From: Gemmataceae bacterium
Lineage (GTDB): Bacteria; Planctomycetota; Planctomycetia; Gemmatales; Gemmataceae
Direction of reading: 5' to 3'
DNA: 64,000 bases
Assembly (NCBI GenBank): GCA_019636445.1
Contig: JAHBXO010000003.1
Location: forward strand, 62,001-126,000
Shown one piece after another: positions 9,025-17,246 of the stretch. The number at the start of each line of letters is the position of its first letter. Positions within the stretch are counted from its first letter, which is position 1. The notes beneath the pieces were generated by a model. The model made no database searches, was not told where the DNA came from, and worked only from the letters and a program-made list of their open reading frames with translations. Made by a program: the position numbers and the translations under genes.

Positions 9025-9449
9025 GCCTTCCCGCGAAGGGCCGGCTGCTGGGCATTGACTTCGGCACGGTCCGTGTCGGCCTGGCCGTGTCCGATCCGGA
9101 CCGCATCCTCGCGTCGCCGCTGGACACCTACACGCGGCAGGATGCGGAGGCCGACGCGGCGTATTTCCAGCGGGTGGTGAAGACCGAACAGATCGTTGGG
9201 CTGGTGATTGGTTTGCCGATCAGCCTGAACGACACGGAAGGCCCGAAGGCGAAGGAGGCCCGCGCCTATGCCGAGTGGCTGACGCAGATCACGGGTCAAC
9301 CCGTCGCCTTCGCCGACGAGCGTTTCACGTCGAGCATCGCGGAGGACGCGCTGATCGCTGGCGGCGTGAAGCGCGACAAACGGAAGGGAAAACGCGATCG
9401 GATCGCGGCCGTGCTCATCCTGCAAGGCTATCTCGATTCGCCGGGGTGA
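9021..9449 (+). CDS. ruvX: Putative pre-16S rRNA nuclease / RuvX (YqgF)
   Basis: 142 residues with an RNase H-like fold. The first catalytic Asp is in GIDFGTVRVGLAVSD; ADERFTS and the C-terminal KRDRIAAVLILQGYLD provide the other conserved acidic positions. Length and motifs fit YqgF/RuvX, which acts in 16S rRNA 5'-end maturation in E. coli. The GTG start overlaps the manC stop by four bases, so it is translated from the same message. The 3' end overlaps the convergent MFS gene by 22 bases. Confidence 0.92.
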   Translation: MSLPAKGRLLGIDFGTVRVGLAVSDPDRILASPLDTYTRQDAEADAAYFQRVVKTEQIVGLVIGLPISLNDTEGPKAKEARAYAEWLTQITGQPVAFADERFTSSIAEDALIAGGVKRDKRKGKRDRIAAVLILQGYLDSPG

Positions 9450-10744
9450 TCGTCGAGCGGCTTGCTGGCGTTCAGCAGGAATCCGGCGACACCGGCGCAG
9501 GCGAACGAAACGGCGCACAGGACGAACGCCGCATTCCACCCCGCCCCGTTCTTCACCATCGTCAGCAGGATTGGCGACGCGAATGCGCCGAGGTTTCCGA
9601 ACATGTTCCCCCAGCCGAGCGCCGCTCCGACGTTCTTCCCACCCACGTCTTGAGCGAACGCCCAGATCGATGGGTTCCCCATATCGACCAGAAACGCCAT
9701 TGCGCCAAGGATGAAGATGGCCGTCCACGCGGAATCGACCTGTGTGACCGCAAGACAGCACAACACGCAGCCGGATTTCGCGAGTACGATCGGCACCGAA
9801 CGGCCCCAGCGCCCGCCGAACTTCTTGTGCATGAAGTCGGTGAAGAAACCGCCGAGGAACATGCCGAGGCAACCGATCGTGAGCGCCGTCGATTGCATCG
9901 CACCGATCTCCTTGAGCGGCGTCTTGAAGACTTCGTTTAGGTAAGTGGGCAACAACGTGACGAGCGGTGCCCAACCGACATTCGCCCCGAACTGCACCGT
10001 CGCGAACAGGATCATGTTCCGGCTTTTCGCGAGCACTGCCATCCGCTCCCAGAACGGGCGCGGCGGCGGGACCGACACGGTCGCGGTCCCCGCCGTATCC
10101 TCGGGCCGATCGCGGACGAAGACCCAGAACGCCGCCGCGACCGCAAGGCCGCATACGCCGAAGAAGACGAAGACCATGCGCCAGTTGATCGTCTCAATGC
10201 CGTTAGGTGCTGATTCGTTTGGAAAGTCCGCGGTCCAGTGTGCCGGCCCCCAGCCGACGAACGCGAGCGCGAGGAACGCCGTCAGGAACGGTGCCACGGC
10301 TCCGCCAAGCCGGCCACCGAGGGCCACAAAGCTGCTGAACCGGCCACGTTCGGTCGGTTGCGCCCAGTTCTTCACAAGTCCGGCGGCGGCGGGGTAGGCG
10401 CCGGATTCCGCCACGCCGAGCAGGAGCCGGACGACGAGCAGTCCGAGGAAGCCTTCGACGAAGCCGGTGAACGCGGTGACGAGCGACCAGCCGACGATGC
10501 AGGCGGTCAGCACCTTGCGCTGTCCGAAGCGGTCCGCGAGCGAACCGGTGGGAATCTGGCAGAGAGCGTAGGCGAGGAAAAACGCGCCGAGGATGAGGGC
10601 CTTCTGGTCGCCGTCGAATTGCAGGTCCTTCTGCATCCGATCGGCGAGCGTCGACAGGCAGACGCGGTCGATATACATCCAGAGCGCGGCCATCGACGCA
10701 AATCCCACGATCGCGTACCGCTGCGGAGTGGCTTGTTGGGACAT
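9428..10744 (-). CDS. MFS transporter, anion:cation symporter type
   Basis: 438 residues from the ATG at 10744 (MSQQATPQRYAIVGF), with 12 hydrophobic segments. YIDRVCLSTLADRMQKDL in the first loop and IPTGSLADRFGQRK in the TM2-TM3 loop are characteristic of the anion:cation symporter subfamily, whose members carry hexuronates, galactonate, glucarate or related organic acids. Its 3' end overlaps ruvX convergently. It is followed upstream by a repeat element and the dipeptidase gene on the same strand. Substrate unknown. Confidence 0.87.
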   Translation of the reverse strand: MSQQATPQRYAIVGFASMAALWMYIDRVCLSTLADRMQKDLQFDGDQKALILGAFFLAYALCQIPTGSLADRFGQRKVLTACIVGWSLVTAFTGFVEGFLGLLVVRLLLGVAESGAYPAAAGLVKNWAQPTERGRFSSFVALGGRLGGAVAPFLTAFLALAFVGWGPAHWTADFPNESAPNGIETINWRMVFVFFGVCGLAVAAAFWVFVRDRPEDTAGTATVSVPPPRPFWERMAVLAKSRNMILFATVQFGANVGWAPLVTLLPTYLNEVFKTPLKEIGAMQSTALTIGCLGMFLGGFFTDFMHKKFGGRWGRSVPIVLAKSGCVLCCLAVTQVDSAWTAIFILGAMAFLVDMGNPSIWAFAQDVGGKNVGAALGWGNMFGNLGAFASPILLTMVKNGAGWNAAFVLCAVSFACAGVAGFLLNASKPLDDHPGESR

Positions 10745-10766
10745 GATTTCGCCAATGCGTGGGGAA

Positions 10767-10865
10767 GTGCGGAGTGCGAAGAGCGGAGTCAAGAGATGAA
10801 AGAACTACGGAGATAGCCGAATTCTTCTTGTCTTCACTCCGAACTCCGCACACCGCGTTCCGCAC
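10767..10865. repeat. Intergenic imperfect inverted repeat with GTGCGGAGT units (element B)
   Basis: The left arm (from 10767) contains variants of GTGCGGAGT and ends in CAAG near 10792. The right arm (about 10828-10865) contains the inverse, with units ACTCCG, ACTCCGCAC and CCGCAC. The arms are interrupted by small insertions. It fills the 126-base gap between the MFS and dipeptidase genes, both on the minus strand. Confidence 0.7.
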
Positions 10866-10870
10866 TGGTT

Positions 10871-11932
10871 TCAGGCAGGTAGGACTTCGCTGAAGAATCG
10901 GATCCAGTTGCCGTGCATGATCCCCTGGATGTCGGCCGACGAATAGCCGCGGCGGGTGAGGATGTCGGGGATTCTCTGCAGGTCGGTGATGGTGTTCAGA
11001 TCCTTCGGCGTCTGCTCGTTGCCGAAGCCGCCGTCGAGGTCGCTGCCGATGCCGACCTGCTTCGCGTTGCCGGCGAGCTGGCACATGTGGTCGATGTTGT
11101 CCACGGCCCGTTCGATCGTCACTTCGGGCTTCGTCACGCCGCGGACCCAGCCGGGTTGGAGCATGATGGCGTCGAAGGCGATGCCGGCGACGCCGCCGCG
11201 CGAGAAGAGCCACTTCAACTGGGCATCCGAGAACTGGCGCTGCCAGTCGCAGAACTTGCGGGCGTTCTGATGGCTCGCCAGCACGCGGCCTCCGAAGCGC
11301 TCGGTCACCTGCCAGAAGGCATTGTCGGAGAGGTGCGTGAGGTCGAGCGCCATGCCGAGGCGTTCGATGTTCGCGAGCAGCGGGATCGCGTCAGCGGCGA
11401 GTCCGACTTCGGAGCGCGTGCCGCCGCCGTAGCGGTTCGGGCCGTAGTGCGTGATGCCGATGGCGCGCAGGCCGTGGTCGTACCACTCGCGGATGTTATC
11501 CGGGTCCAGCACGGCGTCGGCGCATTCCATGCTGAGGATGTAGCCGAAGGGCGTGCCGTCCGGGTCGGCGCGATACGCGTCTAGATGGTTTTGCAAATCC
11601 TTGCGATTGCGGATCGGCTTCATCCAACCGCTGCGTTCCATCGCGCGATAGTACGCGAGGTGGGCATGGCACATCGCGTAGCACGCTTCCGGGCTACTCT
11701 TGCCAAGCGGGTGGTTGAAATCCTTCTCCAGCCGCGCCAAGAGCGTCGCGACGCCGACACCCAGTTCGGCCCGCTTCAGCTCCGGCATGCTCAGCGTGTT
11801 CGTCTGTCGGCCCTTGTCGGTCATGTTCAGGACCTTCTCCTGAACGCGAATATCGTCGACGGCCATCCGCAGGTCGCGGTTCCAATCGACGCCGTTGAGG
11901 CCGAGATCGAGGTGCGAATCGAAAATGAGCAT
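10871..11932 (-). CDS. Membrane dipeptidase family M19 (renal dipeptidase-like)
   Basis: 353 residues from the ATG at 11932 (MLIFDSHLDLGLNGVDW). The M19 zinc ligands are readable: HxD in FDSHLDLG, Glu in SMECADAV, His in LDLTHLSDNAF, His in VLASHQNARKF, and Asp in GIGSDLDGG. The family hydrolyses dipeptides, including D-amino-acid-containing ones, at a binuclear zinc site in an amidohydrolase-like barrel. No signal peptide is visible from this start, so a cytoplasmic location is likely. The neighbouring MFS and RraA genes give no clear pathway. Confidence 0.9.
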   Translation of the reverse strand: MLIFDSHLDLGLNGVDWNRDLRMAVDDIRVQEKVLNMTDKGRQTNTLSMPELKRAELGVGVATLLARLEKDFNHPLGKSSPEACYAMCHAHLAYYRAMERSGWMKPIRNRKDLQNHLDAYRADPDGTPFGYILSMECADAVLDPDNIREWYDHGLRAIGITHYGPNRYGGGTRSEVGLAADAIPLLANIERLGMALDLTHLSDNAFWQVTERFGGRVLASHQNARKFCDWQRQFSDAQLKWLFSRGGVAGIAFDAIMLQPGWVRGVTKPEVTIERAVDNIDHMCQLAGNAKQVGIGSDLDGGFGNEQTPKDLNTITDLQRIPDILTRRGYSSADIQGIMHGNWIRFFSEVLPA

Positions 11933-11950
11933 GACGAAATCCCTTGAATA

Positions 11951-12035
11951 GCCGCACGATGAAGACGATGAAGACACGATCAAACCAATCAATTGATTTC
12001 TTCTGATCGTGTCTTCATCGTCTTCATCGTGCGGC
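11951..12035. repeat. Perfect 32-bp intergenic inverted repeat (element C)
   Basis: Arms 11951-11982 and 12004-12035 are exact reverse complements over 32 bases, around a 21-base spacer that contains the palindrome AATCAATTGATT (11988-11999). The arm itself is a tandem run of ACGATGAAG-like units. It lies between the RraA-like and dipeptidase genes, both on the minus strand, so any transcript across it would form a very stable stem. Confidence 0.92.
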
Positions 12036-12046
12036 CCCTTTCTTCC

Positions 12047-12706
12047 TCAAAGCACTCCATACTTGTCGAAAGCTTCCGTCGCGGGCATGCCGGCCTTGAT
12101 CGCGTCGCGGACTTCGTTCTCGGCATTCACCTTCGCCCACGCGGCCCGCACAACGTCTGCTTCCACCGCACGCGGCACGACGACGACGCCATCCATGTCC
12201 GCGATCACCAGGTCGCCGGGATGGAAGGCGACGCCGTCAATCTCGACCGGCACGTCGATGTCGATGACGCGTTGGCGGTCCTTGCTGTCGTAAATGATCG
12301 TGCCGAGGGCATAGACGGGGAAGCCCATCGCCGCCATCTGGCGGACATCGCGAACGGCTCCGTCGACGATCGCGCCGACGCAACCGGCGTTGCGTGCGGC
12401 CGTGCTGAGCAGTTCGCCCCAGATACCGGAGCGCATCGAACCGCCGGCCGCCGCGATCAGGATATCATCCGGCTGGCAAGTATCGACGGCCTTCAACTCG
12501 AGTTCGTACGGCTTCGGATCGACGTGGGCCATGTCGGCCCAGAGCGTCGTCTTGCACCGGCCGACGAGCACGCCTGGCACCGTCAGTTGTCGGAAGGCGA
12601 TCCGAGGCGACTGGTTTGGAAAGCCGGCGGCGTCAAGCGCGTCGCAAACCACGGCGCTCGTAAATCGCTCGCGCATCATCGTCAAGGTGATCGGGGCGTC
12701 GGGCAT
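12047..12706 (-). CDS. RraA-like / HMG-CHA aldolase family protein
   Basis: 219 residues from the ATG at 12706 (MPDAPITLTMMRERF); the longer frame upstream is a shadow of the divergent HD-GYP gene. The GGSMRSGIWGELL loop and GAIVDGAVRDV carry the conserved Gly, Arg and Asp residues that bind Mg2+ and the keto acid in the RraA/HMG aldolase family. Family members act either as 4-hydroxy-4-methyl-2-oxoglutarate aldolases/oxaloacetate decarboxylases or as RNase E regulators. With no RNase E context here, an aldolase or decarboxylase role is at least as likely. Confidence 0.83.
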   Translation of the reverse strand: MPDAPITLTMMRERFTSAVVCDALDAAGFPNQSPRIAFRQLTVPGVLVGRCKTTLWADMAHVDPKPYELELKAVDTCQPDDILIAAAGGSMRSGIWGELLSTAARNAGCVGAIVDGAVRDVRQMAAMGFPVYALGTIIYDSKDRQRVIDIDVPVEIDGVAFHPGDLVIADMDGVVVVPRAVEADVVRAAWAKVNAENEVRDAIKAGMPATEAFDKYGVL

Positions 12707-12875
12707 GGCAGGCTCAAGATTCCGTGTTTCCGATAACTTAGTCGGATTTGTTGTCGGATGGAAACGGCAACCTCGAGAAAAACCGTCAAAACCCGGTTTA
12801 CCTTGGATCTGGAATGCGAATCCGAACGCTATACTTTCGGGACAGCACTTCGCCCGCATCGTCTGCGAGCCGACC

Positions 12876-14015
12876 ATGACCGACACCCTCTCGAACGCGA
12901 TGCCCGATCCGTGGCCCGTGTTGGAATCGCTATTGCTGAAGCTCGGCGATGCCACCTCGACGAACCAGTCGGTCTCGTATGCGGTGGAATCGGCCCGTGC
13001 CGCCGTCAATGCCGATGTTGCATACTGGTATTCGCGAAACAGCGGAAAAGTCTCGGCGTTGGGCGGGCCGCGCGAGTACGCCGCGGACCGCGCGGCGAGT
13101 CTGGCACGGCAGCTTCTCGGTCGTTTGCCGGCGGGCCACGAAACGCTTCGCTGGCTCAATCCGGATGCGATGTCGGACACGATCCCCGACTCGGCCGTGA
13201 TCTGTTCCGATGCGCGCACACAAGGCTGCATCATGGCCCTCAACTTCGACCCGTCCCGACGCTTTGACGACAGCGACACGAAGGCTGTCCGCATGGCGCT
13301 CAAAATGCTGCTGGCCCAGCGGGCGCAAAGCCAGGCGAGCACCAAGAGTCTGTTGTTGGGGCTATTGCACTGCCTCACCACGATCATCGACGCGAAGGAC
13401 CCGTACACGGCCGGGCACAGCGAGCGGGTGGCGCGGATCGCGGTGCTGCTTGTAAAGGCCATGGGGCTGTCGCCGGCGATAGAGGGCGACGTGTTCTTGG
13501 CGGGATTGCTGCACGACGTTGGCAAGATCGGCTTGCCGGACGATCTGCTTCAACGGCCTGGCCGGCTGAACGCCGAGGAAATGGAGGAAATGCGGAAACA
13601 CACGATCCTCGGCGATCGGATCGTGGCGAGCATCAAGCCTTTCGACCGATTGCGCCCCGCCGTGCGAAACCACCACGAACACTTCAACGGCAAGGGCTAC
13701 CCGGACGGTCTCGCCGGCGACAAGATCCCGCTGCTGGCCCGCGTCCTCTCGGTCGCCGACGCCTGCGACGCAATGATGTCCCCGCGGCGCTATCGCTCCG
13801 CGCGCTCGCCCTACGAAATCGACGCGGTCTTCACCGCCGAGGCCAGCCAGCAATTCGACCCCGTCGTCGTCCGGGCATTCATGGCGATCCGACACCAAAT
13901 CTACCCGCCGATCTACCAAAAGGGGATCGGCGAGTCGGCGTTCCACGCCATCGAATCGATCGTCGACAACCTGACGGATAACTCGATGCTGAGCCTTCCG
14001 TCGCTGGCAAAGTGA
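12876..14015 (+). CDS. HD-GYP domain phosphohydrolase with N-terminal sensor-like region
   Basis: 379 residues from the ATG at 12876. The first 165 residues look like a degenerate GAF-type sensor (DVAYWYSR, CIMALNFDPSRRFDDSD). An HD-GYP domain follows from about residue 165: GHSERVAR, LLHDVGKIGLPDDLL, NHHEHFNGKGYPDGL and SVADACDAM. All canonical metal-binding residues and the GYP triad are present, so it is predicted to hydrolyse cyclic di-GMP or a related signal in the cytoplasm. It is transcribed divergently from the RraA-like gene; TATACT at 12829-12834 could be its -10 element. It ends three bases before the convergent oxidoreductase gene. Confidence 0.88.
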   Translation: MTDTLSNAMPDPWPVLESLLLKLGDATSTNQSVSYAVESARAAVNADVAYWYSRNSGKVSALGGPREYAADRAASLARQLLGRLPAGHETLRWLNPDAMSDTIPDSAVICSDARTQGCIMALNFDPSRRFDDSDTKAVRMALKMLLAQRAQSQASTKSLLLGLLHCLTTIIDAKDPYTAGHSERVARIAVLLVKAMGLSPAIEGDVFLAGLLHDVGKIGLPDDLLQRPGRLNAEEMEEMRKHTILGDRIVASIKPFDRLRPAVRNHHEHFNGKGYPDGLAGDKIPLLARVLSVADACDAMMSPRRYRSARSPYEIDAVFTAEASQQFDPVVVRAFMAIRHQIYPPIYQKGIGESAFHAIESIVDNLTDNSMLSLPSLAK

Positions 14016-14018
14016 CAA

Positions 14019-15302
14019 TCACCCGAGTTTCCACGGCTCGCGGTACGGCTTGCCGGCCATCTTCGCGGCTTCGGCGTCGCCGACGATGACCTCTTTCGAG
14101 GGGTCCCACGCAATCTTGCGCCCCGTCCGCAGCGCGATGTTACCGAGGTGGCATACCGTCGCGGAGCGATGGCCGATTTCCACGTCGCACACCGGCAATT
14201 TGCGACTCTTGATGCAATCCAGCCAGTTCTTGTGGTGGTTCGTGCTCACGTAAAGCTTGACCGACCCGGTTTCGAGCGCGTACGGATCCTTGACCTTTTC
14301 GCCGTTGAGCGTCACTTCGATCTTGCCGCGCGTGACATAGACCTTGCCCTTCTCGCCAATGAACGTGGTGCCGCCGGGGTGCCCCTTCGCGCCGAGCGTA
14401 CAGCTCACGGGAATGCCGCCGGCGTAGGTGTACGTGATGCGCGCCGATTCGGGCGTCTCGAACCAGCCGTCCTTGTTGTAGGTGGCCGTGCCTTCGATCT
14501 TCACGGGTCCGCTCTCGTCCATGCCGAGTCCCCACTGGGCGATGTCGAGGTGATGGGCGCCGAAGTTGGTCTGCTGGCCGCCGGAATAGTCCCAGAAGAA
14601 GCGGAAGAGGTAGTGGACGCGCTTCTCGTTGTAGGGGCGCATGGGCGCCGGCCCGAGCCAGAATTCGTAATCCAGCCCTTCCGGCGGTGCCGAGTCGGGG
14701 ACGGGTTTCTTGGCACGGTCGATCCAATTCGGGCCGGGAAGGCCGACGAGCACTTCCTTGACCGCCCCGATGGTACCATTACGGACAAGTTCGCAAGCCT
14801 TGTGGAACTCTTTGCCGGAACGCTGCTGGCTACCGGTCTGCACAATCCGTTTGTGGTCGCGGGCCGCCTTCACCATCGCGCGGCCCTCCTCGATCACGAG
14901 GGAGAGTGGCTTCTCGCAGTACACGTCTTTCCCGGCCTGGCAGGCATGGATCGTCTGCAGAGCGTGCCAATGGTCCGGCGTCGTGATGACGACCGCGTCG
15001 ATATCCTTGCGATCCAGCAGCTTGCGGTAGTCGGCGACGGCGGCGACGGGCGTGCGCTTGCCGTCCTTCTCGACGATGCCCGCGGCGGTCGCCAGCCGTG
15101 CCTTGTCCACTTCACAGACGGCGACGGCGTTCTTGATGAACGCCTTGAGGTTGCCGGTGCCCTGATTGCCGACGCCGATGGCCGCGATGCGGACGAACTC
15201 GCTCGGTGGCGTTTCGGCGAAGGCGTTGCGGTACGTGATCGCTGGGAGTGTCAGGATGGCACCGGACGCAGAGAGGAACCGGCGGCGGGAAAGCGATCGC
15301 AT
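14019..15302 (-). CDS. Gfo/Idh/MocA family oxidoreductase with twin-arginine signal
   Basis: 427 residues from the ATG at 15302. The N-terminus MRSLSRRRFLSASGA is a twin-arginine export signal. A Rossmann fold follows (IGVGNQGTGNLKAF), then ITTPDHWHA and VYCEKPLSLVIEEGR with the conserved EKP lysine of this NAD(P)-dependent family. The C-terminal half is the usual alpha/beta substrate domain (FWLGPAPMRPYNEKRVHYLF). Export through Tat implies periplasmic action on a sugar or cyclitol derivative with a prebound cofactor, a pattern common in planctomycetes. The longer open frame upstream covers the divergent lipoprotein gene and is not used. Confidence 0.9.
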   Translation of the reverse strand: MRSLSRRRFLSASGAILTLPAITYRNAFAETPPSEFVRIAAIGVGNQGTGNLKAFIKNAVAVCEVDKARLATAAGIVEKDGKRTPVAAVADYRKLLDRKDIDAVVITTPDHWHALQTIHACQAGKDVYCEKPLSLVIEEGRAMVKAARDHKRIVQTGSQQRSGKEFHKACELVRNGTIGAVKEVLVGLPGPNWIDRAKKPVPDSAPPEGLDYEFWLGPAPMRPYNEKRVHYLFRFFWDYSGGQQTNFGAHHLDIAQWGLGMDESGPVKIEGTATYNKDGWFETPESARITYTYAGGIPVSCTLGAKGHPGGTTFIGEKGKVYVTRGKIEVTLNGEKVKDPYALETGSVKLYVSTNHHKNWLDCIKSRKLPVCDVEIGHRSATVCHLGNIALRTGRKIAWDPSKEVIVGDAEAAKMAGKPYREPWKLG

Positions 15303-15377
15303 GGGAGAGGCCTCGGAAGTCGAATTGACGGGACAATACTTATCGTTATAGTCCCGCGTTGATTGCGGGGGAACCGA

Positions 15378-16199
15378 ATGCGGGCGAGTTGGATCGGTTT
15401 GATCGTGTTGGGTTTGGCGGGGTGCGGCACCACGCGCACGACCGACACGACCCGTGCCGCGACGGAGATGTTGCTCGTCTCGCAGGCTGTCGACAAGGCG
15501 GTCGGCCGGATCGACTTTACACCTCTCAAAGGCAAGGCCGTCCATCTGGATGTGTCCATGATCGACGCAACAACGGTCGACAAGGGATACGTGATCAGTT
15601 CGATCCGCCAGCAATTGCTCGCCTACGGCGCGCACGTGATGGAGGACAAGCGCGACGCTGCGTATGTCGTGGAGGCTCGCGTCGGTGCCGTCGGTACCGA
15701 TCGCCACTCGTTGCTCTTCGGCTCGCCACAAATCACAGTTCCCGCCATTGTTCCGGGTATACCCACCAGCATCCCGGAGATCGCGCTCTACAAGCGAACG
15801 GATCAGAAGGGCGTCGCGAAGCTCGCGGTGTTCGCATACAATCGTGTGACCGGTCGTGCCGTCTGGCAGTCGGGACTCGTCGAGGATGTCAGCCGCTTGA
15901 AGGATCGTTGGGTGTTGGGCAGCGGACCCTACAGTTCGGGTTCGATTCTCCGCAATACGGAACTGGCCGGCGAAGCGCTGCCGCCGCTTCCGCAGCTGCC
16001 GGCGATCCCGCTCATCGGCCGCGAAGATACTCCCAATTCGCTTGCGAAAACCGATCCAAACGAACCAAAGCAATTGCCAGATACAATGCAACGCTATGCG
16101 AATTCGGACGAACCCATCCCGCCGCAACCGGTCCCGATCGGAGTGCTGGGAGTTGCGGGAACGGCCCCGGCAATATTCCATCCCCTGTTGGCGAAATAG
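15378..16199 (+). CDS. Hypothetical lipoprotein
   Basis: 273 residues from the ATG at 15378. The N-terminus MRASWIGLIVLGLAGC is a lipoprotein signal with the lipobox LAGC, so the mature protein should start at Cys16. The body has mixed alpha/beta character (SSIRQQLLAYGAHVM, YVVEARVGAVGTDRHS, VWQSGLVEDVSRLKDRW) and a proline-rich C-terminal 60 residues. It resembles planctomycetal lipoproteins classed as an uncharacterised DUF family (possibly DUF6655, from memory and unchecked). No function can be given. The product is probably anchored to a membrane facing the periplasm. Confidence 0.75.
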   Translation: MRASWIGLIVLGLAGCGTTRTTDTTRAATEMLLVSQAVDKAVGRIDFTPLKGKAVHLDVSMIDATTVDKGYVISSIRQQLLAYGAHVMEDKRDAAYVVEARVGAVGTDRHSLLFGSPQITVPAIVPGIPTSIPEIALYKRTDQKGVAKLAVFAYNRVTGRAVWQSGLVEDVSRLKDRWVLGSGPYSSGSILRNTELAGEALPPLPQLPAIPLIGREDTPNSLAKTDPNEPKQLPDTMQRYANSDEPIPPQPVPIGVLGVAGTAPAIFHPLLAK

Positions 16200-16363
16200 C
16201 GAAGCCGTGACGATTGTCCGGGGGCCGTGCCCTTGGGACGTCGGTTCCAGAGAAGGTCGGTTCATCGTGACACGGATCCGCACCCGATAAAGGCCATCTC
16301 TCCATTTGGTCGGTTCTCAAGGAGCCACCAACCTCACGATGTCCATTATTGGAGAGCCAATCG

Positions 16364-16549
16364 ATGATGCTCCCGAACGCGACCGTCCCGGACGATCCGA
16401 AACCGGAACTCCTTCGCCGCGACGGCTGGAACGTGAAATCGGTCTACGGCTCCTACTGCGTGGTCTGGCGCGGCCACGAGGAAGTCGTCATGTTCTGGCG
16501 CGATGGCCGCTGGGAGCGCGCAGGCGGCGTACTCCGCGCCGCGGCGTGA
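16364..16549 (+). CDS. Small hypothetical protein upstream of rsmE
   Basis: 61 residues starting MMLPNATVPDDPKPEL; GGAG lies nine bases upstream of the ATG at 16364. It has an aromatic, charged centre (YCVVWRGHEEVVMFWRDGRW) that could form a small beta-sheet. There is no signal peptide. It ends 16 bases before the GTG start of rsmE, so it may be the first gene of that message. No function is assigned. Confidence 0.5.
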   Translation: MMLPNATVPDDPKPELLRRDGWNVKSVYGSYCVVWRGHEEVVMFWRDGRWERAGGVLRAAA

Positions 16550-16565
16550 TTCGTACAACGACCCG

Positions 16566-17246
16566 GTGGCCGATCGATTCTTCACACCCGATGCAATAAC
16601 CGCTGGCGACTTCACGCTCGCCGGTCCAGAATCGCACCACCTCGCCGCCGTGCGCCGCATCGGTGTCGGTGATTCGATCGTGCTGTTCAACGGCGATGGC
16701 CGCGAATACCCTGCGGAAGTCGTCGGGGTTGGCAAGAAATCGGTCCAACTCCTTGTAAGCGAGCCGCGGACCGTCAATCGCGAACGCACCGTTCCGCTCT
16801 GGATTGCCTCGGCGATACCCAAAGGGGACCGCGCTGATTTCCTCATCGAGAAACTCGTCGAATTGGGTGTGGCTCGGTGGACTCCGATCGTGGCGGAGCG
16901 CAGCGTCGTACGGCCCAAAGCGGATGTCGTGGACAAATACGCGCGTCAGGTCATCGAAGCCTGCAAGCAGTGCGGCCGAAATGTGCTGATGACGGCCGAC
17001 GCACCACAATCATGGCCGGCCTTCGCCCGGCGATCCGATCTGCCCGAACGCAAGAGGATCCTGCACCCGAACTCGGAATCCTCGTACTCGAAATCGTCGC
17101 TGCCCACCGTGGTGGCCATCGGCCCCGAGGGTGGTTTCACGGATTCGGAGTTGGCCTTTGAAGGCTGGGAGCGAACCGGGATGGGACCAACAATCCTGCG
17201 GATCGAAACGGCGGCCATCGCCGTAGCAAGCCTTCAAAGCGTCTGA
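16566..17246 (+). CDS. rsmE: 16S rRNA m3U1498 methyltransferase RsmE
   Basis: 226 residues from the GTG at 16566 (ADRFFTPDAITAGDFTL). An N-terminal PUA-like domain (HHLAAVRRIGVGDSIVLFNGDG) is followed by a SPOUT methyltransferase domain: IASAIPKGDRADFLIEKLVELGV-type region near residue 80, then IGPEGGFTDSEL and ILRIETAAIAVASL forming the knotted SAM pocket. Length and motifs match RsmE, which methylates U1498 of 16S rRNA in the assembled 30S subunit. The 3' end overlaps the convergent kinase gene by 13 bases. Confidence 0.92.
   Translation: MADRFFTPDAITAGDFTLAGPESHHLAAVRRIGVGDSIVLFNGDGREYPAEVVGVGKKSVQLLVSEPRTVNRERTVPLWIASAIPKGDRADFLIEKLVELGVARWTPIVAERSVVRPKADVVDKYARQVIEACKQCGRNVLMTADAPQSWPAFARRSDLPERKRILHPNSESSYSKSSLPTVVAIGPEGGFTDSELAFEGWERTGMGPTILRIETAAIAVASLQSV

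Noticed and set aside
12802..12834. Sigma-70 promoter for the HD-GYP gene (TTGGAT ... TATACT).
   Set aside because: TATACT is a good -10 match but the only -35-like hexamer is 21 bases away; not strong enough for a separate feature.
12047..13525. A 492-residue RraA-like fusion protein.
   Set aside because: The N-terminal 273 residues are antisense to the HD-GYP gene; the family start is at 12706.
14019..16283. A 754-residue oxidoreductase reading frame covering the lipoprotein gene on the other strand.
   Set aside because: The first 327 residues are antisense to a lipoprotein gene; the Tat signal marks the real start at 15302.
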